A DNA stretch of 64,000 bases from the NCBI GenBank assembly GCA_032719365.1, contig CM064871.1:60896416-60960415 (forward strand), in the 5' to 3' direction. Positions 37,398 to 49,801 of this stretch are shown piece by piece; within the stretch, counting starts at the first letter, position 1, and each line of letters begins with the position of its first letter. The DNA comes from Prinsepia uniflora (taxonomy: Eukaryota > Streptophyta > Magnoliopsida > Rosales > Rosaceae). Both the position numbers and the translations under genes were made by a program. The notes under the pieces were generated by a model, which was given only the letters and a program-made list of their open reading frames with translations, searched no databases and was not told where the DNA came from.

Positions 37398-39458
37398 TCA
37401 CCTAACGTGAACAAATCGATCCTGTGGAAGAACCAGAGGGATTGAACTAGTGGACCTTTTTTCGTAGAATTCATTAAGGAACCTAATGAGAGCACTGGCC
37501 TTTTTGCTGGCTCGAGATGTGCCTTCACTGAGTTGGGAATATAAAGATCCCATTAGAGAAGGACTCTTAATAAGTACAGCAATCACATTGTGGCCACCAT
37601 TGACACAAAGAGCCAGCAACAAAGACACACAGAACTCCTTTCCCGCCATTGGAATGGAGGAGTTCAAGATCCCCACAATCAAATCCAAAGCTTTGCACCG
37701 CAAAATTGCAAATGATCCATCTGGTTTCTCAGCCAGAGTTGCCAGAATTGCTAGAGAGTCTGTCAAAAGAACTTCGTTATCAAATGAGGTTAAGATGTCA
37801 ACAAGCAAAGGAACAACCCCAGCAGCTATCACTTTCTTATGATTTGCAGCGTGTGTAAGGAGCCCAAAAATCGCAACCAATGCGTTTTTCTTGGCCCTAT
37901 CAGTTCCATCCTTGATCAGCTTCATCAGTGCCGGTATGGCATCTCGATTTTCTCCAATCAATATCCGGTACTCCTCAATCGAAGCAAGGTAAAACAATGT
38001 GCCAGCAGCGTGCTGAGAAGCCTCTAATTTGAGACCTTTCTTCAACACATGGACAATCAAATCCAGACCTCCATTTTCAACTATCGCATCTTTGCTTTTG
38101 GAATGCTTGGAAAGATTCAACAAAGCTGCAATGGCATTCTCTTGGGTAACTGAATCTGGTGAAGACAACAGCTTTAACAAATGCGGGATCACACCCGCTT
38201 CAAACAAACAAGACCTGTTAAAAATGCTTGTTTTTGAAAGAAGCCGGATCTCATAAGCAGCTTTGTTCTGCTCTGTTGGTGTCCCAAACTCAAGCCTGCC
38301 ATTCAAGAACTTTGCCACTTTTTTCATGGCTTCCTCAGCTGCCAAACTGCCTGCAAATCCAACTCCAGTCTTCCCAATGTCGCGATGTATACGACCCGAA
38401 TCAGCGAATGGAATGCCATTCTCAACACAACACTGCTCAATTAACCCTTTTAGCGCCAAATTGGGAACCAAGTCCATTTTCTTGAGCTTCTCACCCGTCT
38501 TGGGACATGTGGGATTCCCAGCTTTGAACCATTTCATAATTGAACACCGATCGTAGCTATGCCCTGTCCCTATCGTCACAGGATCAACCATGATTTCCAG
38601 CGAAATTGGGCACCGAAAATCTTCTAAATTGAGGCAATTCAACACATCGCTGCTTCTGCATTTGGTCTCGGATCTTCGACCCGATTCACCATCGACAACA
38701 TCGAACAACACACATCGGCAATAACACATCAACCCCTTCAGGCTGCTTAACAAAACCACGTCTCTCTTCTCCTTACTCAAATTCTCCAACCTAATTTCCG
38801 AGTCTAAGAACTTGACTTGTTTCTCGCACTTGCTCCACTTTGTAATCCCAATATAATCAAGAATCCATTTCAAATCATTCTCACCCGGAACAGCCCTTTT
38901 CTCAAAGCTGGCTAAAATGGACCTGACTTCCTCCACAACCCGAATATCATCCGGGTCAGCTTCAAACCCTGCCCTTCGTGCTTGCCTGGTCACCAATTCT
39001 ACATGCTCCTTAACGTCATCCGCGGCTTTGAGCGAACCGAGAGGTAGAACATCGAGAGCCATGGCCATGGCCCGGCTCAAGACTTTAAATTGGTTAGCCA
39101 CACGATCCGTATTCATCAGCATCCAAAACCGGGCGTCGTCCTGGGCCAAGTCATCCAACAAGAATTGAACTTTTTGGAATGCCAAATGGAGCTCCGATAA
39201 GCACAAAACGGCCAAATTCGGAAGACCCAACAACCCATCTTGAACTTCCTCGAGAAAAACCTGGACGACTCCGATTTTCCGTATAATTTCTCGGGCGTTT
39301 CGGTTGTTGCTGGCGAAGAATTTGGATTTGTAAGAGCAAATGTTGTGGGCGAGAGTGATGAGTGAGGTTAAGAGTGTTTGAGGAGATATAGCTTCACATG
39401 GATGAACTGCCGGGCATGACAGAATCCGGCGATCCGACCCATTTGATCTCTGAATCAT
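37398..39458 (-). CDS. PUB19: U-box E3 ubiquitin ligase, PUB18/PUB19 type
   Basis: Predicted E3 ligase passing ubiquitin from an E2 to substrates. PUB18 and PUB19 act as negative regulators in ABA and drought responses in Arabidopsis. One uninterrupted 686-residue frame, the same length class as PUB19, and intronless. An N-terminal UND-type helical region covers about 25-270. The U-box is about 279-352: DFRCPISLEIMVDPVTIGTGHSYDR ... WFKAGNPTCPKTG, shown here in pieces, with the conserved Pro, Ile and Trp. C-terminal armadillo repeats run about 375-675, including NAIAALLNLS and KKNALVAIFGLL. It lies tail-to-tail with the receptor kinase. A TATA box and an ABRE/CE3 pair sit upstream. PUB18 is as good a name as PUB19, since I cannot separate the two paralogues here. 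Frames on the opposite strand are shadows. Confidence 0.92.
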   Translation of the reverse strand: MIQRSNGSDRRILSCPAVHPCEAISPQTLLTSLITLAHNICSYKSKFFASNNRNAREIIRKIGVVQVFLEEVQDGLLGLPNLAVLCLSELHLAFQKVQFLLDDLAQDDARFWMLMNTDRVANQFKVLSRAMAMALDVLPLGSLKAADDVKEHVELVTRQARRAGFEADPDDIRVVEEVRSILASFEKRAVPGENDLKWILDYIGITKWSKCEKQVKFLDSEIRLENLSKEKRDVVLLSSLKGLMCYCRCVLFDVVDGESGRRSETKCRSSDVLNCLNLEDFRCPISLEIMVDPVTIGTGHSYDRCSIMKWFKAGNPTCPKTGEKLKKMDLVPNLALKGLIEQCCVENGIPFADSGRIHRDIGKTGVGFAGSLAAEEAMKKVAKFLNGRLEFGTPTEQNKAAYEIRLLSKTSIFNRSCLFEAGVIPHLLKLLSSPDSVTQENAIAALLNLSKHSKSKDAIVENGGLDLIVHVLKKGLKLEASQHAAGTLFYLASIEEYRILIGENRDAIPALMKLIKDGTDRAKKNALVAIFGLLTHAANHKKVIAAGVVPLLVDILTSFDNEVLLTDSLAILATLAEKPDGSFAILRCKALDLIVGILNSSIPMAGKEFCVSLLLALCVNGGHNVIAVLIKSPSLMGSLYSQLSEGTSRASKKASALIRFLNEFYEKRSTSSIPLVLPQDRFVHVR

Positions 39459-39552
39459 TGAACGACAAGTAAAGATAGTGTTAGGAATTTTGTTTTGCTT
39501 GCGTATTGAATTTGTTTGTTTGTTCGGATGTAAAGTGTGGCAGGTGGAACGC

Positions 39553-39560
39553 TTATATAA
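39553..39560 (-). promoter_or_regulatory. TATA box of the U-box gene
   Basis: TTATATAA lies about 95 bp upstream of the start codon at 39458, in a suitable place for a short leader. Confidence 0.65.
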
Positions 39561-39659
39561 GGAAGGGAAGTCTGGGACACATGTTGCTTCCCTATTTGAT
39601 AGATGGGTATGAAAGATCCGAGGACGCGCACAGTATGGGCCTTGAGAATTGAGCGTCCG

Positions 39660-39684
39660 ACGCGTGTCCTGAGAGACACGTGGC
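39660..39684 (-). promoter_or_regulatory. ABRE with adjacent CE3-like coupling element
   Basis: ACGCGTGTC (39660-39668) is the CE3 coupling element. ACACGTGGC (39676-39684), read as GCCACGTGT on the gene strand, is an ABRE/G-box. They are 7 bp apart and about 200-225 bp upstream of the ATG. This pairing is the classic abscisic-acid response complex. That the gene is ABA-inducible is an inference from the motifs and from the known behaviour of PUB19. Confidence 0.6.
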
Positions 39685-39699
39685 TATGGGAACGGCAGG

Positions 39700-40694
39700 T
39701 TCGCAGAGAGCTTCGAGTTGAGAGTGAGCTAATGAGCGAGTGACACGTATAGCATTGATTATGCGATGGGCTCGTGGAGGTAGAGGTGGAGGTAGCCTCG
39801 ACAGGTGTGTGGCTATAATAACGTAAGCATTTTTTTTTGCTAAAAAACGTGGAAGTATTTTAAGTTGCAAACTTTACATTCATTGTGAGAAATAAATAAA
39901 TAATTTGGAATTGAATAATAATTTTCGTTTTATTTTTATTTGTTTTGTGTGTAATTAATTTATGCAAAGTCAAGGTTTTGAGGGATTACTGTTCAATTAG
40001 CTAACATTTTTTTTAATTATAAGTAGAATCATTAGGCTTCTATAAAAAATAAATAAAGTAAAATAGTTATTATGTTTTCCAAACTTTAATATTAGCAATA
40101 ACTTTTGAATTTTATTATTGGTAATATATGTCTTTGAATTATGTCCAAATGTACACTTATCATAAATCTGTCAAAATTATTAACTATTTCTATTAAAAAT
40201 AAGGGTAGGATGATTTTTTAAGTATATTGATACATTTTTCTCTATTCAACCTACACAATCATCAATCCATGAATATGTGAAATTTCTAAAACCACTAACT
40301 AATATAATAATTGATTAAATTTAAAAGAAAAAAATAAAAAATCTAGAAAATTTAGAATTACATACTTTTCGTCACTAAAGATTAAGAATATCATTAGTTG
40401 CAAACTTTTCTAATGAGCAGTTTCGCCAAAACATCTCTTTTTCGAAGATGTTCATAAAAATATTCGACACTAAAGGTGTTCTTCACCTTTAGTGGCAAAA
40501 AATATAGATACATTCAAACTTTTTTAGATTTTTTTTTTCAAAGATTCTATAATTTTTTTGTCCTTCCTTTAAGTTTAATGAAGTATTAAATCGGTGGTCT
40601 CGAAAAGTCCAAACTATCCATGGGATGAGAAGTTAACAATTTGAGTTTGCATTTAGGTTGAATAGAGGAAATTGTATAAATATATTCGAAAAGA
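39700..40694. other. AT-rich intergenic region
   Basis: Right edge of the gene island. A further ACACGT core occurs near 39744. Beyond 39900 it is AT-rich with no gene or clear repeat that I could define. Confidence 0.5.
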
Positions 40695-42505
40695 CCATCT
40701 GATAGGACCCACTCCTAAATCACTTTGATAATAGCGCCCAGTCCTGCTTCCACCTGACAATTATCCCAAAATACCGAAACTACCCTTAACTCTTGTCAGA
40801 CAAGGGATAATCGAACTGCCTTACTATTCATGCCTTCACCCCTTGATCCACTTCGATTTCCATGTAACGACCTAGAGGGTCAGTAAAACCATGAAAAAGG
40901 GTAACAACATTTACCCCCCTAATTTCTAAAACATGGATGCATAGAAAAAAAAAACGTAAATAATCGAATCAAATCATAGACCGTGAAACCATAAAAATCA
41001 TAAAATACTAGTAGACAATCTATGACCCACACTTTCCAAAATCCATGTTCATAAACTCATGCAAAGACATCTAGACACAGACATCATAATCAAACACAAC
41101 TAATCATCAACTCATGTATCAGTCATGATAAACAACATCACTATGCATAAGCTAACACCCTGAGCATCAGTCGTCTAGGAAACATCCCAAATTTCAGCTG
41201 CTTGGGAATGGTCACAACAACAATAGTAACCCCCGAGCATTAGCCATCTGGGAACACCCCTAACTTTTAATGCCTAGGAACAATCACAACACTTTCACCT
41301 CGAGCTACGATCGTTTGGGAAAACACCCCTAACTTTGACCGTTTGGGGACAATCACAACACAATAGACATAATCCATGGATTAAGTCGCACAAGTCTCAT
41401 AATTGAACACAAACCTTTAACTCACATTCCATGTCAAAATATTATTTCCAAACTGGGCTTGAACCCCAAACATCGTTTCTACAAAATAACCATAACATAC
41501 GTGTCAAGAACCAATCAATAAATCCAGGAAAAAAAGGTCAAAAAATCATATAAAAATCATATTTAGATCATTGTCACATATAGCAAGCAATAAAGCAATT
41601 AAAATATTTTAATATGCATGCATAATAATTTGTAAAAACAAAGTCCACTCACACACCATCCATATAGCTAAATCTCGATCCGCGTGTTCCTCCATAAATT
41701 TAGAAATTATACCACCTGTCATAAATTACCACTAAAGATCACTAATGACCCAAATAATCTTACAATCAAATCCCCTAATTTTTTGAGATTAAATACGAAT
41801 TTAAAACCTAAAAAAACACTTCGAATACTCAAAATTACCCTGAGATGGTGTCTACTCGACTCATAACCTGTGGCAATATGTTTGTAACAAAGAATACTAT
41901 AAAAATCATGTTGGCCACACTTCGAGAAAGTGATGCACACACCCTCATGCGTCGCCTGTCTCCTCTCTGTGTGGGCCTCATGCGCCTTGCATAGGTAATC
42001 TTCTTCCTCTAGCCAGGTCGACATGGTTTCCTAGTTTCAGGTTCCCCAACCCAGCGGGTTGAACCGAATCTATCTTCCTTATTTCAAATCTGTTTTTCGA
42101 GTTCTAATAGCTAATCTTCATCTAATCTATCTAAGGAAGAGATCTATGGTGTCAAAACGAGGAAAAACTTACCCAAATTCATTGTCTAATCCTCCCAAGT
42201 TTCTTCCAAACTTCAAGCTTGGGTTCCAAGCTTTTCCCGCATATAAAGCTTCGAGTTTATGGCTCAACTTAATCCTAGGAACTCAACAAGGATGTTTGTA
42301 AGTTTAGTTGCAACCTAGGAAGTTTCAAACAACTCACACTTTCAATTCTCGATTTTTTATGGTTTTTTTCTTTCCAGTTTTGTGGTTTGTGTATGTTCTC
42401 TTTTTGTCATTCCTCTTCCTAGTTTTCTTCCTTCTATTCTCTCCTCTCTTCTTTCCTTCCCTCCCTAGTTCTCCGTTCTCTCTTATCTTCTTCCTCTCCT
42501 TCTCA

Positions 42506-44315
42506 TGTAACGACTCGGAAATTCAGAAAAGAGAATTTCATAAATATAAAAAAGAAACTGACAATTTTTCTCTCATAGGTTAAAAAGTTGACTTTTTTTC
42601 CTCGAGTACTTTTTGGACATTTCATGAGGACTATTATATAGGTCTCGGAGTTCTGAGTCCGTAGACAAGTGACACACCAAAATTGGAGATCATATGAGTT
42701 TGTCATGAGTTTGAAAATGATCATGGGTATTTTGACACTAGGGGTATTTTAGTAATTTCACAAATGGAGATATTTTGTGATGGTGACAAGTGTCCTTATC
42801 CATTTTCCTCCCCTTAGCTCGTGTGCGTGGGGGTGTGTGCACTACCTTAGTATGGTGGTGGGTGTTTTTGTGTGTAGATATATATGCGTTATGTTGTTGT
42901 GTGTGCAGGGCGATGTTGGACCTGAGAGGAAACCATGCAAGGAGAAGAAAGAAGATAGGAGAGAAAAGGAGAACCATGGAGTGAAAAGAAAAAGAGAAGG
43001 AGAAAACGAAAGAGGAAACCAGGAAGGAAGAAACCGAGAGAAGAGGAATATCCAAAATTTGAAAAGCTTTAAAACCAAAAAGTTGATGTTTGAATTGTTT
43101 GAAGCTTTAAAGCTTACAACCACATTGTCCAAACTCTTAGCTGTGTTCTTAGGATGAATTTGAGTTAAGAACTCTGAAGTTTTGGATGCAGGAATGCCCA
43201 TAACTGAGCATGAAGTTTGGGCTGAACCTTTCAAAGGTTTTTGTGGAAATATCGAGGCGGTACGACTTCCGAAATTACGGAGGAATGCGTAGTTTGAGAT
43301 TGAGCTGCGTGGACAGTGTGTGAGTGGGCTTTGTTTTTCATAAACTATGATGCATGTGTAGTTAAATATTTTAAATGCTTTATTGCATGATTTATGTTGC
43401 AATGATTTGAATATGATTTCAAAATGCTTATTTGATAATTTTCTTGATTTATCGATTGATTAATGAACATGAATTTTACGGTATTTTGTGGAAATTGTGT
43501 TTTCGGCACATGCCTGGGGTTTGAATTTATTTTGACTTGGTATTAAGTCAATAAAATGAGTTTTCTTGGCTTGTGAATTGTTTTCCACAGAAGTTATCCT
43601 TGTATGGTACTAGTACATGTCTAGATGGTGCGTTAGTGTAGTTCCCAAACATGATCTGGGTGGTGCGTGAGTGTACTTCCCGAACTTAACTCAGATGGGG
43701 CTATGTGTAGTGCTTGGGCTAGCCTACGTGTAGTGCTGTTGTTCATTGGGACTGGTACTTGAGTTTGAGGATTGATTGTGCCTAAGTTATGAGGCTTATG
43801 TGGTTTATTCATGGATTATGTTCATTGCGGTTATGACCAGTTCCCGGATGACTGATGCTCGAGGGACTTGATATAGGATTGTTCAGTTAATTTACTGATG
43901 TTGCGTCCATGTGATTTTATGACTGGCTTTTTAAGGAAATGTGGGCCACGAGTTGTTTCCTTGTGTTTCGTGATTGTTATGATTTCACGGTTTATGATTT
44001 GTTTTTAACTGAAATTCGATTACTTGATTTTATTCTATGCATGCATGTTTTAGAAAAAAAGAGGGTAAAAGTTTATTTTTTGAAATGTGTTTTCAATTTT
44101 TTTTTATCTATTCCCGCTTTGACTGGTTTTGATGACCCTCATGGTCGTTGCACGAAGATTGGGGCTTATCGAGAGACAGAGACATGATCGGTTAATTAGT
44201 ATGAGTATCCCTTGTCTGACAAGTGTTAACTGTAGTTTCAGTACCTTGGTTCATTTGTTAGCCGGAAGAAGGACCAAACACGATTATCAAAGCATTTTTA
44301 AAACAGGTCTTGTCA
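42506..44315 (+). mobile_element. Solo LTR (1,810 bp), nested
   Basis: Starts TGTAACGACTCGG and ends GGTCTTGTCA. Flanks are TCTCA (42501-42505) and TCTAA (44316-44320), a duplication with one mismatch. It is the shortest copy. GTGAGTGGGC lies near 43319. The acceptor-like site has changed to CCCTCATG near 44137. The cassette (about 43610-43700) has TGGTGCGTKAGTGTA repeats. Confidence 0.85.
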
Positions 44316-44352
44316 TCTAAAGTTTCCTCACAGGTCCAAAACAACAACACAC

Positions 44353-44394
<42 letters not shown>
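44353..44394. repeat. (AT)n microsatellite
   Basis: About 20 AT/TA dinucleotides with a GT interruption, inside the right part of the solo LTR 40700-44687. Confidence 0.95.
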
Positions 44395-44692
44395 GTCGCT
44401 TTCTCATGCGATCCTCAAAATATCTCCTCATGTGAAATTACCAAATTGCCCTTAATGCCAAATTACCAAAATACCCCTAGTCAATCTTGACCCTTAACAA
44501 ATCGATATAATCTTTGATTCCGAGTATCGTCTGTCTACAGACTCAGGACGTCGAGACTTTCATCACGGTCCTTGTGAAAAATTCAAACAGTACCGGGATG
44601 ACAAGTCAACTTTTGACCTCCAATGTCAATTCCATCTATAAATTTTCGAAATTAATTTTTTTTTTTTCGAATTTCCTGGTTGTTACACCATC

Positions 44693-47190
44693 TTACCCTT
44701 ATTTTTTATAGAAAAAGTTAACAATTTTAACGGATGAATGTCTGCTACTAATAATAAAATTCATGCATAATAGTTAACATTAATGTAAAGTTTATGGACT
44801 ATAGCAACAATCTTTCCAAATAAATAATGTAGAATGTTTTTGCTTTGATGAGAGAAATAGTTGAGAGAAATTTCGGTAAAATTGTCACGTAATTAGGTTT
44901 GTACGATCAATTTAAAAGAAGTTGTATTGTTATTACGAACGAGATTAGTGAAATTAGATGAATTAAAATACACGTATCTTGATGTAGAAATCGTCCGATT
45001 CTGTGAAATTCCTTCTTAATCCCTACACACAATAAGGAAGTGAGGTGAAGCTTTCTATTTATAGTGAAGCCTTGAGAATCACCGGAGCGTCTGATTGGTT
45101 GAAGGAGAAAGTATTAAATAAGTGATTGTACTGAGTGTAATCACTTATTTATTCATAAATAAATAATTGGCTTGGAAGTTATTTATTGATTGTATTGATT
45201 TGATCATTTAATATATTTAGCTGGTAAATATATTAAATTAATGCGGAGATCGTAACATGTCGATGTCGACTTTACCAAAGGTAATATCGGCATTATGGGA
45301 ATTGTTGGTCACTTGGCATCTCCTAAATATTCCTATAATTTATGATTCCACAAATGTCCCCACATTGCTTAGGAATTCGAGGAATCCTGAGGGATGTAAT
45401 TTCCTTGTGGTTCCAGTAAACTACGTCTTAATGTTTTTATCTGTGAGTAGGACTCCTCTTTCTTGGATGTAGCTGGAGATTGACCCCGACCTTGCCCAAG
45501 TAGGAATTCTTTGGGCTTGTATTCCTGCTTTAAGTTGATCTTTAGAGCCCGATTAATGGCTAGGATTTACTTATTTTTTCTATTTAAATGAGGGCATATA
45601 ACCCTTATTTTTATAAAGAAAAAATCAAACCCCAGCTGAGTCTGATCACTGGTGAAGGCAAACCGTCTTGAGTGAGTTTGGCAATGGAAGGATTCGTACA
45701 TCTATATTGTGGAGAAGTTGCAGCAGAGGAAAAATTGCAGGTGGGCCCATGCGGCAGTTGGAGTGTCTGGAGGTGGCCTTTGGGCATGCTGCACGCTTGC
45801 CGATGGGCTTCTACTGCAGAGACCAAACAAGAGGGCCCTAAGCATCAGCAGATGTCGACTGGCAGGTAGGAGGGGCATTTCGGATGATGTCAACGAAAAG
45901 GGGGCTGCATCGGATCCCCGTGTCAGTGTCTTCCTACGGATCGCCAAGGTTTGTCGCGGGTGTAGGGGGCTGGTGATTGGGCACATGAGCGCGCGCTGAC
46001 GCTGCAACAATTATTGCAGGACGAGACGGCAGACCTATTGGTAGATGGCAGAGCTGTCTGCCACTGCTTTCTGACATTTTTTTTTGGTGCTACAGTTGGC
46101 AGCTTTTTTCTTTGCTTTTTGTACTTTTCTTCTTTTCCGCTGTAACCGTGACTTCAAGATGATACATACAATAAAATATAGGAATAATTATAAATAGGTC
46201 CAATTTTTTAATTCAACTTATAAATTAATTCACTATGGTAAATAAAGATAGTAATTTTTTTTTATAGTTTGTCAAATTATATCATTCTTTTTAGCCCGTT
46301 ATATTTTAAACAATTATAAGTATGCCATTACATATTATATTTAAGTACCTACCAATATTTGATTATAGACTTATAGGTAAATTAAATAATATTACCTACT
46401 TAACTCTCTCGTATAAATAAGATACTTATATATATATATATATATATAAATTCTAATTGTATCATAATAGGTATATTTTTTCTTAATATACCTCTCTCAA
46501 AAGAAAATAAAATAAACAGGTTCTTATTAATTTACATACAAAAAGTAATAAGATAAATAACGTACCGGTAACTCTTTGATTCTTCAAAAGTATCAGATGT
46601 TATCCGATAAAATAAAGATAAAATAAATCTTCTAAAATTTAGTTAGAATTATCTTAATTTAATTAATTTTGAATAAATATAAAATAATAATATTTAAATT
46701 TTGAAAATTTCTCATTTGTATTTGAAAAAAAATGGCATAAAAGGTATTTAAAAACTTAAAAAAAAAACCATAAAAAGAACACAGTAAAAATCTAAAAAAA
46801 CTGTAAATAGACTATTTTATATGTTAAATGGATTAATTTATAAGTTAAACTTAAAAATTGGACTAATTTATAATTAATACTAAAATATATTAGATATATA
46901 TATATATTGCATTTTATTATATATAAATATATATTCTTTTCTTATTTTTGCTCTTTTGAAGATTTCGAGAGTTGTGGATATCCGATTGCAACAATTCAAG
47001 CGATGATGTGCTTTACTCTCCGAAACGATCATTTCAAAATGCATGAAGACATACTTTTGGCAGGGTCTCGAAGAACTCATTCCTACGGAGCAACCTTCAT
47101 AATACCATCTAATGACATAATCGAGACTTGTTGGAGCTTCCAACTTCAAGAAATGATGGACTTGACATCAAGATGCTCCTCTAGTTGACA
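44693..47190. other. Intergenic, mostly AT-rich, with one GC-rich island
   Basis: No gene recognised. From 44693 to 45575 and from 46140 to 46950 it is AT-rich (AT microsatellite near 46430-46450). A GC-rich block at about 45630-46030 follows a TATA-like TATTTAAATG (45581-45590). It has open frames on both strands (45672-45869, 45709-45999 +; 45611-45826, 45702-46010 -) without domains. It may be an LTR leader, a gene fragment carried by a transposon or a decayed gene. Confidence 0.4.
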
Positions 47191-47750
47191 TGCACGTGGT
47201 GCTTTGTGGATAGAAGAGCTTTGGTGCATTGACAGACGTGTCATCTTCAAGTGCGGGTGGAGCCAACATCAAGGCCTTCATCGGGGGAGGCGTGAAGTTC
47301 CATGACTTGAAGTGAGGCGAGTCACAAGGCGATGCACACTCCAGCTTTGGGGTGAGGACACTACTCTGCAGTGAGGGTCATGCTATGGTGCAAGGAGATG
47401 CGCAACGGTGCAAGGAGATGCGCAACAAGGAAAAACATGGTCGGAGCGTGAAGTGATGGGCCAAATGGCGTGAGGCATTCTTTCCAATGACCATGCAAGT
47501 GACGCTCAGTGGATAGAAAAGCTCAGTGTATGAGAAGCCAAGAGTTCCATGACCAGTCAAGGCTTTTATCAGCAAGAGATGAGGCAACCCATGACTTGAA
47601 GTGAGGTGCATTCCAACCTAAGGCGGGGTGTGCTCTAGCTGCGAGGCAAGGCGCAGTAGAATGCAAGGTGAGGTGTAGCAGAATGTAAAGCGGGGTGCAT
47701 TAAAAATGCGAGGCGAGACATGGTGCAACTACAAGACGAGGCATGCTGCA

Positions 47751-49801
47751 TGTGACGACCCGGAAATTCAAAAAAGGAAAATTTTGAAAATTTGGAAGGA
47801 AATGACGATTTTGCCCTTGGTTATGGGGACAAAAGTTGATTTTTTAATCGGGATCTTGTTTGGACTTTCCATAAAAACCGTTGTGCAAGTATTGAGACGC
47901 CGAGCCCGTAGACAGGCGGCATGCATCAATCGGAGTTCGGACCTGGAAGTTACGAGCCTAGAACTATGGAGGGCATTTTGGTAATTATGTGATGTAGGGG
48001 CAAAATGGTAATTTGGGGCAGAAAGGTGAATTGGATGGTTAATTGGCTGATTCAGTCGTGATTAGTGAGTCATGGGGTTCACTAAGTGACATCTGTCACT
48101 TTCTAATTGAGATTGGTGGCAAGTGCACAGGGTGAGTTCAAAAGAATGGAACCGTGTAATTGGTAGAAAAAGAGGGCATCGACCATACCTAGACAGAGGC
48201 ACCAACTATCGTCTTCTGATCGATCAAAATTGAGAAAGAAAGAAAGTAGGAGACTAGAGAGTTAATTGAGGAAACCAGAGATAAAATCATGAGCGAAAAC
48301 CCAAACCCGAAACACTTGAAATTCGAATTGATCAAGGATTGGAACTTAGAATGTTAGACCACAAACACTGAAATTGGCTTTGAATTAAGCCTCATGAGCT
48401 CAAGGCGAGTCAAACCCAATCAAAAACGAAAGAAAAGGTTGTCGTTTTGGCTTAGAACAGACATGGTGAAATTTGGATACTTCGAAGGTTGAGTTGTGTA
48501 ATTGGAGGAATTGAATGATGAACTTGAGATAGAAAACAGGTTTAGAAGGATCCCAGGAAGCTTTCAGCTGAATCAATTCAAAGAAAATAGATGAGATTAA
48601 GGGAATTCGATGGATGAACAGTGTTTGAAGGTTCTTCGAAAATCCAAGCTCGAATGGAAGGATTCAGGAAATGGGCAAAGAAGATGAACAGTGCCATGCA
48701 CTATAGCAGGCGCGTGGCTCCCACGCGCAGCCACTTGTGGCGGCGTGTGAGTGCGCATGAAGGCTAGGCTCCAGGACTTGGGATTCCTGGAAAGTACCAA
48801 AAATTACTAAAAAGCGTGCAGCTTGGAAAGCGAGTTGTTTGGACGGTGTGTGAGTGGACGTTTGTTTTCTAAATTATGATGCATGCATAGTTAAATGTTT
48901 TATATGATTTATTGAATGATTTGATTTGCAATGGTTACTTGATGATTTGGTACGATTATTTATTGGCTTTACAGATCGTTTAATCAATTTTTCAGGCACG
49001 TTTTATGAGAAAAGTGCAATTGATGTTTTGGGCTAGGCCCAGGATTTTAAAATGATTTTTTGACTTGGATTTTGAGTTAATGATCATTTTATGGAATATT
49101 TACTAATTTATGGATATGATTTTACGGATTTATGTGAAATGAGATTTTGGGCTTGAGACCCTGTTGTAAATGGTTTTGACTTGGTTTTAAAGATAATTTT
49201 GAAATAAATATTTTGATTGGATTTATGTTCAGTGCCCCCAGATGTGTAATTCCTGGGTACACTCCAGATGTATAATTCCCGGAGTGACTCCGGATGTGTA
49301 ATTCTAGGAGGGACCGGATTTGTAATTCCCAGTGAGATTGGATGTTAATTCCCAGCAGACCTGGATGTGTAATTCCCAAAGACTCTGGATGTGTAATTCC
49401 TAGAGGAACCCCGGATGTGTAATTCCTGAGTTATATGATTTGTTTTATGATAAAATGGTTTTTGAAATGATTTTCATGTGTTTTGGCTTGGAAGCCGGTG
49501 ATTCATGTGTTTGACCCTATGCATGCATGGTTTAATAAACTGGAGGGTAAATAATGTATTTTGAAATGTGTTTTCAAATGATATTATTTTTTTCTACTCA
49601 CACCTTTTCTATTTTTGATGACCCTCCAGGCCGTGGCACGACGTTTGGGGCTGATCGAGAGGCGGAGGCATGAGCTGAAATCAATACAGCCATCCCTTGT
49701 TTGATAAGTGCTGAGGGGTAGTTTCAGGACTTTAGTTGACTTGTCAGATGGGAGCAGGACCGGACGAAGTTATCAAAGTCCAGTTGGGATGGGTCTTGTC
49801 A
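47751..49801 (+). mobile_element. Solo LTR (2,051 bp)
   Basis: Starts TGTGACGACCCGG and ends GGGTCTTGTCA. A perfect duplication CTGCA lies at 47746-47750 and 49802-49806. Landmarks: hairpin GCGCGTG/CACGCGC at 48710-48728, GTGAGTGGAC at 48850-48859 and CCCTCCAG ending at 49629. The distal decamer is degraded (CTACTCAC). The cassette slot holds GGATGTGTAATTCC repeats. Confidence 0.93.
49228..49430 (+). repeat. Tandem GGATGTGTAATTCC repeat, about 8 copies
   Basis: Units of roughly 22-30 bp, each containing GATGTGTAATTCC or a close variant. They take the place that dyad repeats occupy in other LTRs. Confidence 0.85.

Larger units (their letters stand above)
40700..44687 (-). mobile_element. Solo LTR (about 2.17 kb own sequence), split by a nested LTR
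   Basis: Plus-strand ends are TGATAGGACCC and GGTTGTTACA, with a perfect duplication CCATC at 40695-40699 and 44688-44692. Own segments are 40700-42505 and 44321-44687. GTCCACTCAC (donor-like on the minus strand) is near 41642, and an acceptor-like CCCTCTAG on the minus strand is near 40870. The cassette slot (about 41157-41360) holds CTGGGAACACCCCTAAC-like repeats instead of the dyad. Open frames at 41684-42583 are not convincing. Confidence 0.9.

Noticed and set aside
38263..39168. Plus-strand frames inside the U-box gene
   Set aside because: They are shadows of the long intact minus-strand gene.
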